DNA of 64,000 nt from Lamellibrachia columna (Eukaryota; Annelida; Polychaeta; Sabellida; Siboglinidae), in contig OY759270.1 of NCBI GenBank assembly GCA_963662155.1, positions 51,589,319 to 51,653,318 of the forward strand. Reading direction: 5' to 3'. The position numbers and the translations under genes are program-made. Shown piece after piece: positions 57,645 to 64,000 of this stretch; positions within the stretch are counted from its first letter, which is position 1; the number at the start of each line of letters is the position of its first letter. Under the pieces are notes generated by a model. It had not been told where the DNA came from. It ran no database searches and saw only the letters and a program-made list of their open reading frames with translations.

Positions 57645-57934
57645 AGACACGGGACTGTCAAATAGGTACGTATGGTTTACGGGACTGTCAAATAGGTACG
57701 TATGGTTTACGGGACTGTCAAATAGGTACGTATGGTTTACGGGACTGTCAAATAGGTACGTATGGTTTACGGGACTGTCAAATAGGTACGTATGGTTTAC
57801 GGGACTGTCAAATAGGTACGTATGGTTTACGGGACTGTCAAATAGGTACGTATGGTTTACGGGACTGTCAAATAGGTACGTATGGTTTACGGGACTGTCA
57901 AATAGGTACGTATGGTTTACGGGACTGTCAAATA
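57645..57934. repeat. 30-bp tandem array, about 10 identical copies
   Basis: Unit acgggactgtcaaataggta cgtatggttt. Being a multiple of 3 it gives repeats of ten residues in frames on both strands. No flanking coding signal. Confidence 0.97.
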
Positions 57935-58721
57935 TGGTATTTAGGTGGTCGTCGTGCGCAACACCGTTGGATAACCGTTTTTCCCGTCCTACGTAACTGT
58001 CTAGGCGTGTGCTCGTTGACAGACAGACTCGATGAAACAACGTCATTGTCGTGACTATGAAGGCGATCTGTTGGTGCCAGTGCTCCTGTTTGACTGTTGA
58101 TTCTGCCTCGTGATCCCCTCCTTGTGTGCTCAAGATAGTAAGGTATATGGTTTATCATATAATTGGAAGCTATATTTAGATTACTGTTGAGTGATTAATG
58201 TGCCACACGGTCTGCAACACAAAACGGTTGCCTTAGTTAGTCCACTCTCTTCCATTGGTGTTAACAGTCGTTGATGGGATGTTGACCGTCAAATTTAGCA
58301 GTACGCATAGTTGAGCTTGGATATATGATCGTCTTGTCTTCGACATCATCACATAGGCCATAAATAAAACGTATTGTCTGACATTAAGGACTTTTTTCAT
58401 CGAAATTATTCGATTTAAAAATGTTTAAAACATTGCACGTTGCTCCTGGTACACACGTCGTGGTCAAGAAACTGCGTGTGCGTCTCGCTGGCAACTCGCC
58501 GCGTACCACGGCTTACACCAACCAGTTAGCCCCTTCTCGAACCGTTGGGCACGATAGGGCAATATCTATGACAAGCGTAGTTTAATGTTACACAACCCGG
58601 TACACAAGCCTCTACCACACACTCCTCCAATACGTTTTTTCTTTAACTGCGTCTTTGTCGTGCATAACACCTGTCACCTCCTCTTCTTGCTGTTGCTCTT
58701 GTTTGCACCATCTTATGTGCA
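57935..58721. other. Unassigned sequence
   Basis: No gene recognised. Confidence 0.4.
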
Positions 58722-58838
58722 GCCCTGCGGCTTCCTCTGTCCACACTAGTGCCCTGCGGCTTCCTCTGTCCACACTAGTGCCCTGCGGCTTCCTCTGTCC
58801 ACACTAGTGCCCTGCGGCTTCCTCTGTCCACACTAGTC
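58722..58838. repeat. 29-bp tandem repeat, 4 copies
   Basis: Unit gccctgcggcttcctctgtc cacactagt. Confidence 0.95.
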
Positions 58839-59051
58839 AGCCTAAGTGCGCCAAACCGTCAATTTGCGAATCATGTTTCCATCGATAAGTCTATGTAAAT
58901 CTGCTCGGTCTACTCTAGGTTAATTCGGGCCATGCTTTCTGAATATGTGTAGGAAGACAGAATGCGGTTTGTTTGGCCGACAAATGGCAACTTTTTCCAT
59001 GCTGATGTTTTCACAAAAACGCTACTGCTTGCTGGTCACAAGACAACAATT

Positions 59052-59237
59052 CTAGCAATGTCTTCTGCAGTTTCCCCCTTGCTGTCTGCCATCACTTTCA
59101 GGTCGTCCGCATACAGTGTCTTCTGCAGTTTCCCCCTTGCTGTCTGCCATCACTTTCAGGTCGTCCGCATACAGTGTCTTCTCAGTACTTCCTGTTCTGA
59201 CACCTTTTTTCTTATCAGGTCCATCACCAAAATTCAT
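59052..59237 (-). mobile_element. Reverse transcriptase fragment with YADD box, partly duplicated
   Basis: Minus-strand frame KTLYADDLKVMADSKGETAE: the YADD catalytic box of a non-LTR RT. A 57-bp unit covering it is duplicated (59059-59115 and 59116-59172), and the second copy is in another frame. Confidence 0.75.
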
Positions 59238-59529
59238 TCTTGTAATATCACTTTATTAGCCGTAACTTCCATAGAACTAGGTAATATAAATTATTATAAC
59301 AGTTATGCTGTTTCATAACACGTTACGCAACAGGTAGCCACTGGAACGTAGAGTGCCGTGACGTAGCAGATAGATATGCGTACACAACGTCGTAGTCAAG
59401 GTGACGCGGGTGCAGGCATAGATTTGTAATTTTAACCAATTTCGAAAAGGCTCCGTTTAGAATCATTTCTTCGCGTCCGTTTCTGTGTCCCACATTCGAC
59501 TTTCATTAAAAGTAAAGGTAAGTTCGTAT

Positions 59530-59745
59530 ACAGCGCGGAGTCTAGTCCTTCTTATTGCTCAAAGCGCATCACATCCACCACTGTCTACAGACAGTTACTT
59601 GCTCATTTGTGTAGTTGAGTGAACCGAGGCAACGTGGCGTGAACGAAATGTCCCAAGATTTGAAATGGCAGCAAGAGGGTTCGAACCCCGGTCCACTCGA
59701 CTGAGAGTCCGGCGTCCTAACCTCTGCGCCTTACAAAGTCGCACA
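59530..59745 (-). mobile_element. tRNA-derived SINE
   Basis: On the minus strand the head starts near gcgactttgtaaggcgcaga (A-box-like ggcgcagaggttagg) and has the B box GGTTCGAACCC at 59679-59689, followed by a non-tRNA body (tcttgggacatttcgttcac...). It is not a functional tRNA: the acceptor ends do not pair. Confidence 0.7.
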
Positions 59746-59766
59746 CTTATGAAGCCCATAAATTGA

Positions 59767-61461
<1,695 letters not shown>

Positions 61462-62612
61462 TGTCATCCCGACTTGTTCCTACGTGTATGAGAGTAACGA
61501 ACAACAATGTCACCCCGACCTGTTCCTACGTGTATGAGAGTAAAGAACATTAATGTCATCCCGACCTGTTCCTACGTGTATGAGAGTAAAGAACAACAAT
61601 GTCACCCTGACCTGTTCCTACGTGTATGAGAGTAACGAACATAAATGTCATCCCGACCTGTTCCTACGTGTATGAGAGTAACGAACATCAATGTCATCCC
61701 GACCTATTCCTACGTGTATGAGAGTAACGAACATCAATGTCATCCCGACCTGTTCCTACGTGTATGAGAGTAACGAACATCAATGTCATCCCGACCTGTT
61801 CCTACGTGTATGACAGTAACGAACATCAATGCCATCCCGACCTGTTCCTACGTGTATGAGAGTAACGAACATCAATGTCATCCCGACCTGTTCCTACGTG
61901 TATGAGAGTAACGAACATCAATGCCATCCCGACCTATTCCTACGTGTATGAGAGTAAAGAACATCAATGTCATCCCGACCTGTTCCTACGTGTATGAGAG
62001 TAAAGAACATCAATGTCATCCCGACCTGTTCCTACGTGTATGAGAATAACGAACATAAATGTCATCCCGACCTGTTCCTACGTGTATGAGAGTAAAGAAC
62101 ATCAATGTCATCCCGACCTGTTCCTACGTGTATGAGAGTAACGAACATAAATGTCATCCCGAACTGTTCCTACGTGTATGAGAGTAACGAACATCAATGT
62201 CATCCCGACCTATTCCTACGTGTATGAGAGTAACGAACATCAATGTCATCCCGACCTGTTCCTACGTGTATGAGAGTAACGAACATCAATGTCATCCCGA
62301 CCTGTTCCTACGTGTATGAGAGTAACGAACATCAATGCCATCCCGACCTATTCCTACGTGTATGAGAGTAACGAACATCAATGTCATCCCGACCTGTTCC
62401 TACGTGTATGAGAGTAACGAACATCAATGCCATCCCGACCTATTCCTACGTGTATGAGAGTAAAGAACATCAATGTCATCCCGACCTGTTCCTACGTGTA
62501 TGAGAGTAAAGAACATCAATGTCATCCCGACCTGTTCCTACGTGTATGAGAGTAACGAAAAACAATGTCATCCCGACCTGTTCCTACGTGTATGAGAGTA
62601 ACGAACAACAGT
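61462..62612. repeat. 46-bp minisatellite, about 25 copies
   Basis: Unit tgtcatcccgacctgttcct acgtgtatgagagtaacgaacatcaa, with patterned variants (taacg/taaag, catcaa/cataaa, cctg/ccta). Confidence 0.97.
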
Positions 62613-63054
62613 GCTCCGCGCTATGTTTTGTCTTGATGCCCAGGGATCGTACCGTTAATGACACGTTCGACTGAAGAACGAATATTTTACAGCTACGCTA
62701 AAGTCTCGTGAAATCCAATCAATCCGAGTTTGCACGACGTGCTCCCTTTGAGCATGCGCGGTAAGCACGCGGACACAGGTAGACATGTGGGTTCAGTATT
62801 ACGGGTGTGCACCTCTCGACGTTGGCACCTATGATGTGGTGTTATGATCACGCTTAATATATGTGAACTGCTCGTACGATCAATTGTAGTCTTAATACGT
62901 TTCAATCATCCGCCAGTCAATGTTCTAATGGATTATCTAATGGATTATCCCTCGGATACATGTTTGATATTAAAATTGTAAAATGTTCGTACACTAATTC
63001 CGTTCTTGCGGTCCATTCGGAGACCATGACAAAACAAAACTGTACGAATACAAA

Positions 63055-63058
<4 letters not shown>

Positions 63059-63151
<93 letters not shown>

Positions 63152-63423
63152 TATATATGCACACGCATAAACGCACACACGAACGAACGTACGCATGCAA
63201 GCACACACACGCACGCACGCACGCACACACACATACACAAACAAACAAACACACACGCACTCATACATGCAGACAGATCAACGAACAAACAGACAGACAG
63301 ACAGACATACATACGTGCGGGCGTGCGGGCGTGCGTGCGTGCGTACGTGCGTGCGTGCATGCATCCATGCATACATACAAACATACATACACAATTACGT
63401 ACATAAATGCATACGTACATACG

Positions 63424-63469
<46 letters not shown>

Positions 63470-63545
63470 GTACGTACATACATACATACATACATACATA
63501 CATACATACATACATACATACATACATACATACATACATACATAC
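63059..63545. repeat. Compound microsatellites (AT, CACG, ACAG, GTGC, ACAT)
   Basis: (AT)n 63059-63143; mixed CACG/ACAA/ACAG runs 63160-63310; (GTGC)n 63315-63360; (AT)n 63426-63468; (ACAT)n 63469-63545. The 273-codon frame is an artefact. Confidence 0.95.
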
Positions 63546-63649
63546 ATGTAGACAGATAGACAGACAGTCCGATAGACCGACAGTCTGACAGACCGCGAGA
63601 ATGATCGACCGAGTGATCGAGAGAGCGTGGGCGGCAGGAGTGAGTTCTA

Positions 63650-64000
63650 GATAAAACACCGTTCAGTCCTGTACAGCCTCCGCCCGCCCGAGCGTCGACG
63701 CGAGTGCAGCTGCCGCTGTCGAGCCCTCGCCCGAGCACGTTCGAGTCGGCCCGCGCCAGATAACGGGACGTTCGGGTTAAGCCGAGTTACCTACAAGAAG
63801 GGCACCGCGGTCCAAAAACGACTGCGCTACAGACCGAAATAAAACATTACGTCAAACGCTGCTGGCGTCGGCCAATAGGCGCACATCGGGGCGGTCACGT
63901 GAACCCTCAGATGCAGGGCGACTTATCGCAACCGTGTTCCTGGCGTTACAGCCGTGGCGTCGCTTCGCGAATATCGCAGCGCCGTTCGTTGTTTGCATAT
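63650..64000. promoter_or_regulatory. CpG-rich promoter-like region at the window end
   Basis: This end is clearly richer in CpG than the rest. It has a CCAAT box (gccaatagg, 63871), an E-box (cacgtg, 63896) and an octamer-like tttgcatat at the very end. A neighbouring gene outside the window is implied, but no transcription start can be fixed. Confidence 0.35.

Noticed and set aside
57603..58133. 176-codon frame with FDSPVNHTYL repeats
   Set aside because: Comes from the identical 30-bp units; flanks show no coding evidence.

Overview
The window looks like nuclear DNA of an invertebrate animal. It has no bacterial-style gene packing. Short exons have GT-AG borders and phase-1 introns, several non-LTR retrotransposons and a Penelope-like element are present, a tRNA-derived SINE is visible, and micro- and minisatellites fill much of the second half. 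The species cannot be fixed from sequence alone; a lophotrochozoan or other marine invertebrate would fit, but that is an impression. A 200-base N gap (31953-32152) shows this is a draft assembly.

The most important object is a complete-ended Maverick/Polinton-like element at 12778-20291. It has 189-bp terminal inverted repeats that begin 5'-AG and differ at 3 positions, and a 6-bp target duplication (aacatg). Its right half carries a degraded double-jelly-roll major capsid protein and an adenain-like cysteine protease. Its left and middle parts carry a two-exon gene on the minus strand, a NADAR-domain gene, an RPA-like zinc-ribbon/OB-fold protein and two small acidic proteins. I see no protein-primed DNA polymerase, retroviral-type integrase or packaging ATPase, and at 7.5 kb it is about half the usual Polinton length. 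NADAR and RPA-like genes each have one in-frame stop and the capsid gene has a frameshift, yet the TIRs are nearly identical. Unoccupied relatives of the insertion site lie at about 4895-4960 and 27030-27110.

Host coding signal lies mainly on the minus strand. Seven short exons (40029 down to 32518, plus 1264-1109) are symmetrical phase 1-1 exons with good splice sites. Six are cysteine-rich, EB-module-like, and one is a 27-bp micro-exon. A second group of candidate minus-strand exons for secreted proteins lies at 41.9-45.0 kb and 49.8-51.0 kb. In several cases the 5' splice donor at an exon end has been amplified into a tandem array immediately downstream: 34 bp x about 46 at 38.3-39.9 kb, 55 bp x 12 at 49.2-49.9 kb, 36 bp x 3 at 43.3 kb and 11 bp at 32.9 kb.

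Layout: 0-12.8 kb holds one EB exon, CR1-like and other retroelement pieces, microsatellites and old dispersed repeats; 12.8-20.3 kb the Polinton-like element; 20.3-28.8 kb more copies of the same dispersed repeats, a CCCCA-rich minisatellite and a non-LTR reverse transcriptase relic; 28.8-32 kb little recognisable; 32-40 kb the EB-like exons among microsatellites; 40-51 kb candidate secreted-protein exons and minisatellites; 51-63.5 kb mostly tandem repeats with a broken non-LTR reverse transcriptase and a SINE; 63.6-64 kb a CpG-rich, promoter-like end.
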